Source: Scylla paramamosain (lineage: Eukaryota; Arthropoda; Malacostraca; Decapoda; Portunidae). From it: 64,000 nt of DNA. A program made the position numbers and the translations under genes. The DNA is taken from NCBI RefSeq assembly GCF_035594125.1, contig NC_087166.1, positions 21,216,266 through 21,280,265 of the forward strand. Direction: 5' to 3'. A model generated the notes under the pieces. It ran no database searches and was not told the DNA's origin. It worked only from the letters and a program-made list of their open reading frames with translations. Shown in pieces: positions 1 through 33,700 of the stretch (positions within the stretch are counted from its first letter, which is position 1; the number at the start of each line of letters is the position of its first letter).

Positions 1-316
1 AAAAAAAAAATGTTTTTGAGGAACTCCAAGAATATTAGGGAAAACATCTTTATTCTATTTTTTGTAAATTAACATAGATGTATATGCTAACGGAAGTGAC
101 AATGAAATCACATAATGCTGACGAGGTTGGCAAGCACGTACGTTTGTTGTATAAATGACTCAATAACAATAGCTCTGCTGGTAGTGTAGATGTACAGCAC
201 GAGCGGCGAACTCCCGTGATGTTGTGCATTAACCCTGAGCAGTAGCAAGATAACAGAAAGCAGACCTAACACACAGGACAACAACTAGTGAATTAAAACC
301 AGCGCGACGGGGACAA

Positions 317-335
317 CCAATAGCCGCAGACCACG
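317..335 (+). promoter_or_regulatory. ER-stress response element (ERSE) upstream of DNAJC3
   Basis: The sequence reads CCAAT, nine bases, CCACG, an exact match to the canonical ERSE. In vertebrates NF-Y binds the CCAAT half and ATF6/XBP1 the CCACG half. It lies 215 bp upstream of the DNAJC3 start codon on the same strand. The match is seen directly; the regulatory role is inferred from the known UPR induction of this gene family. Confidence 0.7.
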
Positions 336-549
336 ACCTCCCAAGGCCGTGCGCAGTGATGACTTGTACTAGCTGACAAATAAGCATCGTGTTAACCCAC
401 TCCACACTGCTCACAGGACACTCGATCCTTCAGTCAGATGGTCTTGAGTTGCGTATTGGGCCTGTGTAACATTAGTGTGAGCAGTGTTTGTTGTGGTGGG
501 CCGCCTATAGGGGGAGGGAGAGCAGGAGAGCGGCGCCGCGGGAGTTAAA

Positions 550-21778
<21,229 letters not shown>

Positions 21779-22665
21779 GGTTTTTCATAGGATTTATATG
21801 AGAATGTATTTATTGAGTGTGCATGGAAGTGTGAGATAAAGTGAATGATTCTACAGTATTTGTTTCCTTTCATCATTTCAGTATGACATCACTTTATATA
21901 TTTTGGCAGGGAATTTGTGAGTTCTCTCATTCTACACATCATGTCATGCATTTTCAAATCATTGTAAATCAGGGATCATCTTCAATAGGCTGCCATCTTT
22001 ATAGCTGACACTCAGTGCCTTGCATCTTAAATGAATTTATTTCCATTCACTTTTCCTTGTACCATGAGAGCATTATATGAAATTGTTATTTGTTGAATAT
22101 TCTATCTTTTTTATCCTTTTTTCTCTATCTTTTTTTTGCCACAAAATGATCACAGTGGCTGTGCTCAAGCCGTGAGTCCTGAGGTGCTTGATTAGACCAA
22201 TACACCTGTTGTTCATTTGGAAACAGAGCAATTCTGCAGTGCATACACTGCGTGTGAACTGTCCTGCATCTGACCCTAGTCATGGCAAAACAATCATGCA
22301 AAAAAATAAATAAATAAATATTTTGTGTGACAAAGCTGCCATGCTGTGTGTGTGTGTGTGTGTGTGTGTCCTCCATTCCCTGTATGGCATGGCACAAGAG
22401 CAGCAGCAGCACCTTGAGGGACAGTGTCAATGTATTAATACTTGACACATGCAATATGTGATATACATTTTACTTTAAGGTTTGTTAGATGAGCTAATAA
22501 TGACAAGGACATCATGCCTTTTCTGTTCTTTGAGCTTCTCCTTTGTTAGAATCTTGACTAAAGTTCTTTAAGCTTGTCCTTTGTTAAAATCTTGAATTAA
22601 TTCATATTCTTCAAGGTACATGACTTACACTTGTTATGTAAATAAAAAGCACTATAAATACATTA
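21779..22665 (+). other. DNAJC3: DNAJC3 3' UTR with polyadenylation signal
   Basis: AT-rich sequence after the stop. The best poly(A) signal is AATAAA at 22641-22646. AATAAATAAA-type runs near 22,303 could be an earlier site, and a short (GT)n lies at about 22,345-22,370. The transcript end is inferred. Confidence 0.5.
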
Positions 22666-23016
22666 ATTTGGCTGTTGATTTAATACCTTGCCTGGGAAAT
22701 TCCTTCCCACATTGAGGCAGCAGAGTGCTTGGTGAAGTAGGGACCAGCATGACAGTCACCATTGCTTTGGGCACCACCAGTTGTGCTTCTTACTGCTATC
22801 ATGCTCCACTAACAACCACAAGCTTGCAGGGAACTCATTTTAAGTCCACTACAGATTATGAAATCTTTCATTGGTATATTACCTGGTACAGTGTAAAGAA
22901 CTGAACAATGACATAGCTGTGTGCCCATATAATCCATATTCAAATGAAAACTTGGATAATATCAATGTCAGTGTCGTAAGACACCAAGAACTTTGAGAAT
23001 TACAATCTGAATGGAG
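22666..23016. other. Intergenic stretch, nothing recognised
   Basis: Between the DNAJC3 poly(A) signal and the Tc1 relic; no coding-like or repeat signature seen. Confidence 0.5.
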
Positions 23017-23019
23017 TAT

Positions 23020-24122
23020 ACTACAGTGCAAAAAGGAATGACTGCCTCATCCCCACACCTACAGGCCACACACAAAAAGGTAAATAGAACACAGTAAAAC
23101 ACAAAAATACTCATATATTAGTATTTAATCATTTAGCCCTTCTTGATAACCATCTTGAGTCTCCTAAGCATAGAATTGGCAAGCTTTTTTTTAAATAATC
23201 AAGGCCCATGTCAGTGGTCCACAGTTTCTTGATTTCATCAATCAGCCATGGTGCCAAAGATGTGTCAAATGTTGCAAGTTGTTTCTTCATATGACTCCAG
23301 CAGTCCTTGATTGGATTCAAATCTGGGGAGTTACCTGGCCAATCAAGAAGCTGTATGTCATGTTCTTCCAGCCACTTCACTTTTTCTTGCCTTATGGCAT
23401 GGTGCACCATCCTGCATGAAAGTGTGACGCATGCAAATCATGAAAAAAGAGCATATGGTCATCCAGCACCTGAATATAAAGGTCAGCTCGCATTGTTTGG
23501 TTCTTAGGCAAAAAATACAGCCCTGCACATCCCCAGCACCACTAAATGCTCCTCAGACCATCACACTAACTGGATCTTTCGTGATTTTTCCATGTACTGA
23601 GGCGTGTGGTGGTCAGAATTACATGGTCGTCTGATCCTTCCAGGCCATGATCTGATGCATCTGAAGGTGCTTTCATAACTGAGAAGCACCTTATTCCACT
23701 GCTCTTCACTTCAACTCTTATATTTGTGGCCAAAAGCAAGTCTTTTCTTCACCATCGGCTTGATCAGCACCGGTTTCCAAGCAGGCTTGAATGTGGGAAG
23801 GTCGAATTCCTGCTGAAGCCTGTGCTGTATAGTTTGTTCTGAGACATTTTCCAGCAGTTTGAGATGAGTCTTCTTCAGCTGACCAGCTCTAAGACATGTA
23901 TTTTTCAATAATTCATGCTTCAGAAGCTTGTCAGTACCCTGAGAGGTTTTCCATTGACAGGTTTTCGAGGTGGGACCATGAGCAGTTTCTTTTGTTGTAG
24001 TGACATTTTCATTCCTCCAGGCCAAAATTCTGCCCTTTTCCTCATTAGAGAGGTTGTCTGGTGTCATCTGAGCAAAGCTGTAATGAAACTGCAGCAGCAA
24101 CAAGTGAAGATCTGAAAATACA
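23020..24122 (-). mobile_element. Tc1/mariner-type DNA transposon relic
   Basis: Minus-strand transposase remains. The N-terminal HTH part (MTPDNLSNEEKGRILAWRN, EQTIQHRLQQEFDLP) is at about 24,075-23,711. The DDE part follows in broken frames: 'TFMQDGAPCHKARK', then KWLEEHDIQLLDWPGNSPDLNPIKDCW at 23,360-23,280, with D and the downstream E lost to a Lys/Asp-containing 'NPIKDCW' (usually NPIENCW). The end VIKKG is frameshifted near 23,170. A TIR-like 'cagtgcaaaaaggaatgac' is at about 23,024; no matching inverted end exists near 24,120, where LINE C begins, so the 5' side is truncated. Inactive. Confidence 0.85.
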
Positions 24123-24126
24123 GAAT

Positions 24127-25868
24127 TCATGGGTACAAGGAAAATCAATAGTATTCAATGTGGCTTTATTAATATACAATCAGTTGGCAGTAAAACTATT
24201 GAGATATGTGAACTTGTTGTAGGAAAGTCGGTTGATGTTCTTGGTGTGGCAAAAACTTGGTTAAGTGAGGGTGACATAGCAAAGGTACACAAGATGATTC
24301 CTGCAACTCACACTTTTGTACACATATCAGATATGTGTACATGTGGGTGGAGTAAGGATATTTATATTGAATACATTTTCTCAAATTAGAAAGCTTGAAT
24401 CTACAAAATTTGACACTTTTAAGCAAATATTTGTAAGTTTCATGGTCAACAGTAATCAGAAACTAACCTTTATTGTAGTATATAAATGCCCTAATACAAG
24501 ATATGTTTTGTTCCTTGAAGAATTCAGTGAGTATCTAGAAACAATGTTAATGGTCAGACACATATCTGTGGTGATTTCAGTGGTTGGATGATGACAATGA
24601 TCGCTATAGGAGGGAATTTACTAGTATGATTGACTCTCACCAATTCTATAATACTGTGAATCAAATGGCCTCTCACTCTGGCCATATGTTGGATTTAGTT
24701 TTATGTGATAATGTATTAGGAAAGGCTCAGCACCTTGAAATTGATCCTGATTTTTTCATTTCTCCATGTCACAAGCTAATTAAATTTGATGTTAATGTTC
24801 AGAAAGATGTAAAGGCAAGGAAAACTGTTACCTTTACATGTAAGGGAAATCTTGATTCTAGTGTTTGTAGGAAGGTTCATTGAAAGATTTGTTCAAGAAA
24901 TTCAAAGTGGCACTTGTCCACATGTGGCTGCTGCAAGCAGGTCATTTGATAATTGCTTGAGTTGTATGAGTCACTTATACAGAAGTGTACTTCAAGAATA
25001 TGATGAAATGTGTCCTATAGTAGAATTGATTGTGGAGAAAGATAACACTCCATGGTTTAATAATGAAATTAGAAATGCCATTAAACTGAGAAAATGCAAG
25101 GAGAGAAAGTGGCATAAGTTGAAGACTTAAGAATCACAACAGTATGTAACACCGAGGAATGCTGTGAATAGACCAATTAAGAAATAAAAGTGTATCTATT
25201 ATAGACAGAAACTTGCAGATGCAGGTTCTAATATGAGGAGGCTTTTTTTCCTTGTTTGACGATCTTTTGGATGACACTAAGAAAAGATGGTTTCCTGATG
25301 GTTTTACGGATGTGGATTCAGCGAATGAATTCATAAAATATTTTGATGAGAAAATTGCTTGTTGCTGGTTATCAAAGCACTGAAACTGTATTTCAACATA
25401 AGTATCTGCCTGATACCCCATACAGAGGTTTGTCTTGATTTAGAGAAGTCATCTTTGATTATCTTGAGGTATTGATAAAGAATATGAAGACACACTGTTG
25501 TAATGGTCCACTTCCTATATCTGAGTTTCCATGATTTGTTGCAGATAGTTTTGAAAATCATTAATTTGAGTATTTCTGAATGTATATTTCTGCAAAGAGG
25601 GAAGTTGCCAATTGTCAAGCCTACCTTAAAGGGTAATTGTAATAATCAAAGCATTCCCTCATATAGCCCAGTTTCCAATTTGTTCTTAAGTAAAGTGCTA
25701 GATGTAATATTTGGCCAATTAATGGAATATCTAGTGAACATTAGTGTCTTACCAGCATACAGAAAATTTAATTCAACTGAAACAGTATTATGTAATGTTA
25801 CCAATAATCTGATTGAATTGATGGATGTGGGAAAATGTGGTGTACTAGTATTGTTAGATTTAACGGGG
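24127..25868 (+). mobile_element. LINE C (CR1/L2-group), 5' part: endonuclease and RT N-terminus
   Basis: Degenerate APE endonuclease (FINIQSVGSKTIEICELV, VDVLGVAKTWLSE, later ISVVISVVG...RYRREF, GHMLDLVLCDN), the connector, and RT entry motifs (SIPSYSPVSNLFLSKVLDV, NSTETVLCNVTNNLIELMD, VLVLLDLTG). Multiple stops and frameshifts. The copy is interrupted right after the RT 'LDL' motif by the AT-rich insert at 25,871 and resumes at about 26,440. Confidence 0.8.
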
Positions 25869-25870
25869 TA

Positions 25871-26381
25871 TATCAGCCTTTTTAGCCATTTCCACTAAAA
25901 CTCTTTCAATGATTCTGAAATTTTTATCATAAGAAAGTGTGTTTTAAGCTGTCCCAATGTGATGGCGATAACTGTTAAAGAAAAATAAATAAATAAAAAA
26001 AAATAAAAACTCTCCCCAAAAATAGCTAATTTAGTCCACCAAGCATACACCAAATGACATAATTAAGACTTTCCAAAATTGCTTTAAATTTCACCAGATT
26101 AAAACTAGAATGAATACTTTAGAGGTTTATCTGACTTTTTTTTTATTTAATTTGCTTGTACAATTTTTAGTAAAAATGTTATCTTGCGTGTATAAGAAAA
26201 AAAAGCGAGAAATTAGGGGAGAATTTGACTGGGAGTTTTGGCAAAACAGAAATTTCAATCACATTACTATGTAGAATATTAAATAGCAATCAATGAAAAA
26301 AAATAATAATAAATAAATAAATAAAAGTAGCTGGTTAAAAATTAGCTGAGTTATTAAAATGCAAGGTCAAAAAGGTTGCTG
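25871..26381. mobile_element. AT-rich insert with TIR-like ends splitting LINE C
   Basis: This 0.5-kb block separates two RT motifs of one LINE. Its left end (tatcagcctttttagccat) and the reverse complement of its right end (around 26,358-26,381, containing aaaaaggttgctg) align with several mismatches, like imperfect terminal inverted repeats. No ORF is present. A target-site duplication is not clear. MITE-like by structure; class unknown. Confidence 0.45.
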
Positions 26382-27410
26382 TGAAGAAAACTGGCTGCAA
26401 AGATGAAAGTCTCTATGATGCTGCACTCAAACCCAACAGTAGCTTTAACAAAGAGTTTTTATATTCAAGTGGGAAACTCTTTCTATGAACAATGTCCACT
26501 AAGAAGGGGTGTTCCTCAAGGAAGTGTACTGGAACCAATATTGTTTTGTATTTATGCTATGGAGCTCTTTCATCTCCTCACTGAACATGAAGTGACTTTC
26601 AACCTTTTTGCTGATGATATACAATTTTATCTGGCAATGAATAATATACTGGACACAGAGCATCATTTGAGTACAATAATGACATATATGAAAGAATGGA
26701 TGGATGTAAAACAATTGAAAGTGAATGAAGATAAAACTGAAATTCTGATTTGGTAAAAAAGGGTGACCTAAGATGACTAGGTGAATTATTGATGTGAATG
26801 GTCAAACTATCAGTTTAACTCAAAAGGTTTAGGACTCACAGGTAATTTTTGATAAACACATGAATTTCAGTTATCAGATTAATGGGGTTGTAAGAATATC
26901 ATATGATTTGAGAAATATTGCTTTCATGAGGAAATATCTCAATGAAGACTGTGTTAGCTGTATTACTAATAGATTAAATTATTGTAATTCAATCTACTAC
27001 AGTTTACCCTAATATCAGTTGAAAAATTGCAGTGTCATGAATGAAGCTGCTATACTGATAAAGAAGGTGTCACCTTTTAATAGGATTATGCCTGTGCTTA
27101 ATGACCTGCATGGGTTGCCTATAAAAGCTAGGATTATATATAAAATTTGTGTTTTTAACATACCTGGTCATGAAAACTGGAAAGCCTGAATACTTAAGAA
27201 ATTTGCTTCACCCACTTCAGTCAGGCACTGGTATTGTTATCAAATATGCTGGGGATGTATTTAGACTTAAGGAACCAAGATACAATACTGACATAGGTCT
27301 TACTGCATTCCAAAACTGTGCACCAAGATTGTATAATAAGGCTATCTCCATAAAACCTAGAACAACAACAACATCTACTACTATTATCGTTATTATATAA
27401 ATTTAGTAGG
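26382..27410 (+). mobile_element. LINE C, 3' part: RT catalytic region to 3' end
   Basis: Continues the interrupted RT: SFYIQVGNSFYEQCPLRRGV, PQGSVLEPILFCIY, catalytic FADD within NLFADDIQFYLA, KVNEDKTEIL. After broken frames come 'YLRNLLHPLQ' and 'NCAPRLYNKAIS', the usual C-terminal block of L2/CR1-type RTs. It ends in an AAC/ATT-rich tail at 27,359-27,400. Confidence 0.82.
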
Positions 27411-27479
27411 GCACTATATAACAATAAACCAGAGATATAGAAATTCAATATACCAATGTAAAACATATCCTGGGGCAGA

Positions 27480-29600
27480 CTGTGGACAGGAAAATTATCA
27501 TGTTCCAGTAACTGCAAACATGAGAGTGAAATTGAAAAGAATGCAGAAGAAACAAGACCCAAGAAGAGAATGGAGTACACTACTGAAGGATGAGATAAAG
27601 TCAAAGTTTGAAATAGAGGTTAGGAACAGATTTGAAATGCTGTCCTTAGTAGAAGAATCAGAAGGAATTGAGGAGAAGTGTTGGAGCAACAAAAGAGATT
27701 GTACCTAAAACAAGAAAAGAGCAAGACAGTAATGGATGACACCTGAAATTTTGGAGCTTGTGGATGAAAGAAGACTGTACAAAGACAACAGCAAAAGGTA
27801 TTTTGAGTTGGATAGGGAAATAAAAACAGAAGAGCAAACAAAGAAAAGAAGAATGGCTGAATGAAAAATGTAAAGATATAGAATAAATTGCAAATGTAAA
27901 TCAGTGTCTTATGTATGAAAAGGTTAGAGATAACAGGGAATAAAAAACCAACAAGAGGTTTTGTAATTATGGACAAGCAAGAAAATCTGTTGATGGAGGT
28001 TGATAAAATATTAAAAAGATGGGAAGAATACACACAAGACTTGTATAATGATGAAAGAGGAGCTATCCCAGAATCTGAAGATGTTTTGGAAGGACCATCA
28101 GTTCTAAAAGGTGACATAATGGCAGTCATAGCAAAGATAAAAAATGGTAAAGCTGCGGGTGAAGATGGAATGGTAATAGAAATGGTACGAGCAGCGAGTG
28201 ATTTGGATGTGGATAAAATAACGGAGTTAGCAAACAAAATATATGAGACGGGGTATGTGCCAAAAGCCATGCAAGAGGCAATATTCATAAACATCCCCAA
28301 GAAGATGGGAACTACTGAATGTAAAAAAATAGAATAATTAGTACTATAAGTCAGATGGGAAAGATAATTCTTGCAGTATTGAGAAATAGATTGAAGAGAA
28401 AGGTTGAGGAAAATGTAGCAAAAGAAAAGTTTGGTTTTAGGAAAGGGATGGGTACCAGCAATGCCATTTTCTGCTTAAGAAATATTATTGAACGGGCAGT
28501 GGAGATGCAGAAGGATCTATATATGTGCTTGGTCAATTATGAAAAAGCATTTGATACAGTAAGGCATGAAGAACTTGTGAGAATACTTAAGGAAACAGGG
28601 GTGGATGGTAAGGACATAAGGTTGATAGCAAATTTGTACTGGAATGAAAAAGCAGCTGTGAAAGTGGGAGAAATGAAGTCAGAATGGGTAAATATAAGGA
28701 GAGGAGTGAGGCAGGGGTGTGTACTTTCCCCAGACCTCTTCTCCTTATACAGACAGGAATGCAAGGAAAGTTTAATAGAGTTGGAGGGAGTGAGAATTGG
28801 AGGAAGAAATGTGACAAATATACGGTATGCTGATGATACAGTTCTTTTGGCAGACTCAAAGGAAAAGCTGCAAAGGCTTGTGGATGAAGTACAAGAAGCA
28901 AGTGAGGAGAGAGGTCTGAAGATAAACACAAAGAAGATGGAAGTCTTGGGAATAACAAAGAGAAAACAAAGGCTCAGAGTAAGGATATATATATTGGTGG
29001 AAGGCAGATTAAACAGGTTCAAGAATTTAAATATCTGGGGAGTATTGTGTCAAAAGAGGCAGATTGTGAAAAAGGAAATAAAGAAGAGAATCAGGTTGGC
29101 AAAAACTTCTTTTTTAAATATAAGAACTTTGATAACAAATTTGAGTATGAATATGAAATTGAAAATTAGACTATTGAAATGCTACACATGGTCAGTTTTA
29201 TTATATGGTTGTGAAACATGGACTATCAAAAAGAAAATGGAAAAGAAATTGGAGGATGCTGAGATGTGGTTCCTGAGAAGATGGCAAATGATTCTATAGA
29301 CAGCAAGAGTGACAAATGAGGAAGTGCTAAGACATGCAGGAGTGGAGAGAGGCTTGATAAGAAGTATCAGGAGGAGGCAGTTGCAGTTTTTGGGACACAT
29401 CCTGAGAGCTGGAGAATTGGAAAGAGATTGTTTGCTAGGGAGGATTGATGGGAAAAGAGCAAGAGGAAGGCAAAGAAAGAAATATATGGAGACCTTGCTG
29501 GAAAGTATTAACATGGGATGGAACATCAAGGAGGTTAGGATGGCAAAAAGAAGAGAGGATTGGCACTCCATGATGGCTGACATCACATGACAAGCACTTC
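27480..29600 (+). mobile_element. RTE-like LINE D, 5'-truncated
   Basis: Reverse-transcriptase element related to RTE/BovB types that are often misannotated as craniofacial development protein 2. The connector is at 27,915-28,337 (KIKNGKAAGEDGM, IPKKMGTTECKK); RT at 28,355-29,299 (FGFRKGMGTSNAIFCLR, NYEKAFDTVRH, RRGVRQGCVLSPDLFSLY, YADDTVLLADSKEKLQRLVD, LYGCETWTI); the C-terminus at 29,309-29,590 (RRRQLQFLGHILRAG, GKRARGRQRKKYME). The endonuclease is missing. Single stops separate the segments, but the YADD is intact, so this copy is fairly young. Confidence 0.9.
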
Positions 29601-29639
29601 GGTAAGGTAAGTAAAAGCACTAGTGTCGACGTGAGGTCA

Positions 29640-30480
29640 CCAGCTGGCTGGGCCGTGTGCAGCTGGTGTAGGTGAGTACTAGGCAGAAGCTTTTAAACAT
29701 CTGTAAACTTAGTGGAGGGTGTGAGTTGTGTAGTAGCCCCATTTTAGGTAAAGATGTTTAACAGTGACTGCGAGAAATGCAGGAAGGAGGTAACACATCA
29801 CTGCTGAGGAGTAGCATGTGAAAGGTGCTATAATTGATATCATGTGGAGTGTGTGGGGCTGAAGGGGGCAGGAGATAGGGTCCTCAAGAACAAGAACCTC
29901 TTGTTCCTGTGCAGTGGGTGTCTCTTGAGAGTGAAGAAAGAATGGGAGGCATTCACTATGAGAAGTGAGGTAGATGGCTTTGAAATGGAAGAGGCCTGGG
30001 AGGATGCCCCTAGGAGTGACACCAGGTCTGCCAGAGGGGAAGAGGAAGGCCATGGCAGGGAGATGGAGGATTCTAGGTTCCCTCCCAAAGTAAAGGACCA
30101 GCCAAAAGAACTCTAGGATCACACTGTGAGAAGACTGGGAGAAAGGAGCAGGCAGGGCTGGGTGAAAGCGAGCAGGACTTTGAGGTTAGACGTGTGGCCA
30201 CTAGGCAGGCTGTGGGCTGTGCCAGTAGGGTGCAAGAGGAGAGCAGCAGCGGTAAGGTTAAGAAGACAGACCAGGATAGGAAGGGTCATGACAACAGAAG
30301 GAAGGAGAAGGACAGTAACTGGATGGAGCAGAGAGACAATGCCAGGCCAAGGACAGGGACATGAATGGGAGGAAGATACAGAAGGCTAGAAGGCCAAAGC
30401 TGAGGACACAGGGGAAAGCAGGAGGGAGAGTATGGATATTCAGAGATAGTCTCATGAGGGGGAGTAAGTAAAGAGACCTA
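29640..30480 (+). mobile_element. LINE ORF1 fragment with PHD-type zinc finger
   Basis: From 29,752 the reading is MFNSDCEKCRKEV, then a stop, then ACERCYN..HVECVGLKGAG and LFLCSGCL: the Cys/His spacing of a PHD finger, as in the minus-strand fragment at 38,731-38,931. An acidic linker follows to 30,115, then purine-rich sequence to 30,480. PHD-bearing ORF1 proteins are known in CR1-like LINEs. The copy has stops and lacks ORF2. Confidence 0.6.
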
Positions 30481-30772
30481 CATGTTGTCAAAAGGTGGTA
30501 TGGAAAATGTGGACCAAGAATGTTTTATAAATTTAGACACACAGAGTGCAAGGGAACATAGTAAGAAGTTGAAGAAAGTTAACTGTAGAAAAGACATCAA
30601 GAAGTATAGTTTTCCTTATAGAAGTGTGAACAAATGGAATGAATTCAGTGAAGACATTGTCAATGCCATAACTATTCTTTCAAGACCAAAATGGATAGAT
30701 ATAGTGATGGGATACTATGAGATTACTCCCCTCCCATAAACCACTAGGTACACACACACACAGTAGGCACCT
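30481..30772 (+). mobile_element. LINE B 3' fragment with short (CA)n tail
   Basis: Contains KLKKVNCRKDIKKYSFPYRS and NKWNEFSEDIVNAITI, equivalent to the end of the LINE B ORF at 50 kb. It ends 'cactaggta' followed by (CA)n. LINE A begins about 10 bp further on. Confidence 0.8.
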
Positions 30773-30782
30773 GCTGAAACAA

Positions 30783-33700
30783 TAATTACTCCCAGTGAGG
30801 TCTAAAGCACTGGATCAGGGGGTGCTGTGAACTCATCACTAAACCCAGCTGTGACCTCGCTGAACGTTTCCTTTTGTGTCTCACAACACAAGGGGGCAGT
30901 CACAGCCTGCCCTCTAAAGACAACTCTCTTCCTCCACACAAAACTACAAGCACCTAATAACACACACACACCCTTCACTCAAAATTTTCAAAATTCATGG
31001 CGACTCCTACACCAGTCTAGGAGTCCCCATCTGGGGAGGGGACCACAAATGTCCCCAGGTCAGACTGCCCTTCTGACGATGACCCTAAGTGTCTTGACAC
31101 CCCCCTCAACTTTTTCTTCATTAACTTCTGCAGCATTCATGGTCTAAGATCTAATTTTCAATCTGTAGAACACCACCTCTCCTCTTCTAAACCTCATCTT
31201 TTCCTCACTGAAACTCAGGTGTCTGTGGCAACTGACAGTAACACCTTTTCTGTCCCCTCCTACTTTTTCTATCCTCAATTTCAATTCAAAGCTGGATGTT
31301 TTGTTTATGTGCCCAATGATTAAACCAGCTCTTATGCCCACGCTCTTAAATCTTCTGAGTCTTCCACCATCTGACTACAACTACAGTCACTCTCAAACTA
31401 AATTTATCTGTGCTGTATATCTCTCTCCTAACTATAACTATAAGAAATTCTTTGATTACATTACTTCCAAAGTGGAGCACATTGACTCTCTTCCCTTTTG
31501 CAGAGATCTCCACTCTTGGAACTTCAGTGTTCACCGTCAACTTTGGCTTTCCTCTCCCTTCACTGACCATCCTGGTGAACTAGCCTTCAACTGTGCTATC
31601 CTCCATGACCTAGAACAATTGGTGCAGCATCTTACTTGTATTCCTGACTGTCTTGGAGATACACCCAACATTCTTGACCTTTCCCTGACCTCTAATCCTT
31701 CTGCTTATGCTGTCACACTCTCTTCTCCGTTGGGCTCCTCCGATCACAATCTTATATCTGTATCTTGTCCAATCACTCCAGTCCCTCCTCAGGATCCCCC
31801 CTAAGCGAAGGTGCCTCTGGTGTTTTGTCTGCTAGTTGGGGGAACCTGAGGAGGTATTTTGCTGATTTTCCTTGGAATGACTACTGCTTCCGTGTCAGAG
31901 ACCTGTCTTTGTGTGCTAAGTACATAACAGAAGTGATAGTGTCTGGCATGGAAGCATACATTCCTCACTCTTTTTCTTGACTTAAACCTTCCAAACCTTG
32001 GTTTAACACAGCTTGTTCTCATGCTATACATGATAGAGAGGTGGCCCACAAGAGGTACTTAAGCCTTCCATCACCAGAATCTCATGCACTTTCTATTTCT
32101 ACCCGGAACCATGCCAAGTCTGTTCTCCAAGTAGCCAAAAACTCCTTCATTAACAGTGTCAAAATCTTTCAAGACCTAACCCCCCTAGTGACTTCTGGCA
32201 TCTAGCCAAAAATATCTCCAATAACTTTGCTTCTTCTTTCCTTTATTTCAACCAGATGGTACCACTGCTATCACATCTATTTCTAAAGTTGAACTCTTTG
32301 CTCAAACCTTTGCTAAAAACTCTGCCTTGGACGATTCAGGGCCTGTTCCTCCCTCTCCTCCACCCTCTGACTACTTCATGCTACCTATTATAATTCTTTG
32401 TAATGATGTTTTCCATGCCTTCGCTGGCCTAAACCCTCGGAAGACTTATGGACCTGATGGGGTCCCTCCTTTTGTTCTCCGAAACTATACCTCTGTGCTT
32501 GCACCTTGCCTAGTCAAACTCTTTCAGCTCTCTGTCAACACCTACCTTTCCTTCTTGCTGGAAGTTTGTCTACATTCAGCCTGTTCCTAAAAAGGGCGAC
32601 TATTCTAATCTATCAAACTACCATCCTATTCCTTTAATTTCCTGCCTATCTTAAGTTTTTGAATCTATCCTCAACAGGAAGATTCTTAAACATCTATCAC
32701 TTCACAACCTTCTATCTGAAGTGGGTTCCATCAAGGCTGCTCTACTGGTGATTTTCTAGCTTTCCTTGCTGAGTCTTGATCATCCTCTTTTAGAGATTTT
32801 GGTGAAACTTTTGCTGTTGCCTTGGATTTATCAAAAGCTTTTGATAGAGTCTGGCACAAAGCTTTGATTTCCAAACTACCCTACTACGGCTTCTATCCTT
32901 CTCTCTGTAACTTCATCTCAAGTTTCCTTTCTGACTGTTCTATTGCTGCTGTGGTAGATGGTCACTGTTCTTCTCCAAAATCTATTAACAGTGGTGTTCC
33001 TCAGGGTTCTGTCCTGTCACACACTCTCTTCTTATTATTCATCAATGACCTTCTAAACCAAACTTCTTGTCCTTTTGACAAGAAGTTTGGTATCATCCTA
33101 TGCAGATGATACCACCCTGCAATTTTCCACTTCTTTTCATAGACATCCAACCCTTCAGGAAGTAAACATTTCATGCAGGGAAACCATAGAACGCCTGACT
33201 TCTGATCTCTCTAAAATTTCTGATTGGGGCAGAGCAAACTTGGTGTTGTTCAGTGCCTCAAAAACTCAATTCCTCCATCTATCAACTCGACACAACCTTC
33301 CAGACTTCCCTCTTCTTCCTTCCCAGACTTCCTCTTCTTCCTTCCCTCTTCTTCAATGACACTCAAGTGTATCCATCTTCTACACTGAACATCCTCAGTC
33401 TGTCTTCTACTTATAATCTGAACTGGAAACTTCACATCTCATTTCTAGCTAAAACAGCTACTATGAAGTTAGGTGTTCTGAGACGTCTCTGCCAGTTTTT
33501 CTCACCCACCCAGCTGCTAAGTCTGTACAAGGGCCTTATCCGTCTGTGTATGGAATATGCTTTGCATGTCTGGGGGGTTCCACTCATATCACTCTTTTAG
33601 ACAGGGTGGAATTAGAAGGTTTTCATCTCATCAACTCCTCTCCTCTAGCTGACTGTCTTCAGCCTCTCATCCCTGCAGTGTTGCATCTCTAGCTGTCTTC

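Noticed and set aside
28355..29299. Long RT ORF as a host gene such as a craniofacial development protein
   Set aside because: YADD and the ordered RT motifs show an RTE-type LINE; that product name is a known misannotation of such elements.
29752..30115. PHD finger as a host chromatin gene
   Set aside because: It contains an in-frame stop, lacks splice signals, lies among LINE pieces and matches the LINE ORF1 PHD at 38.8 kb.
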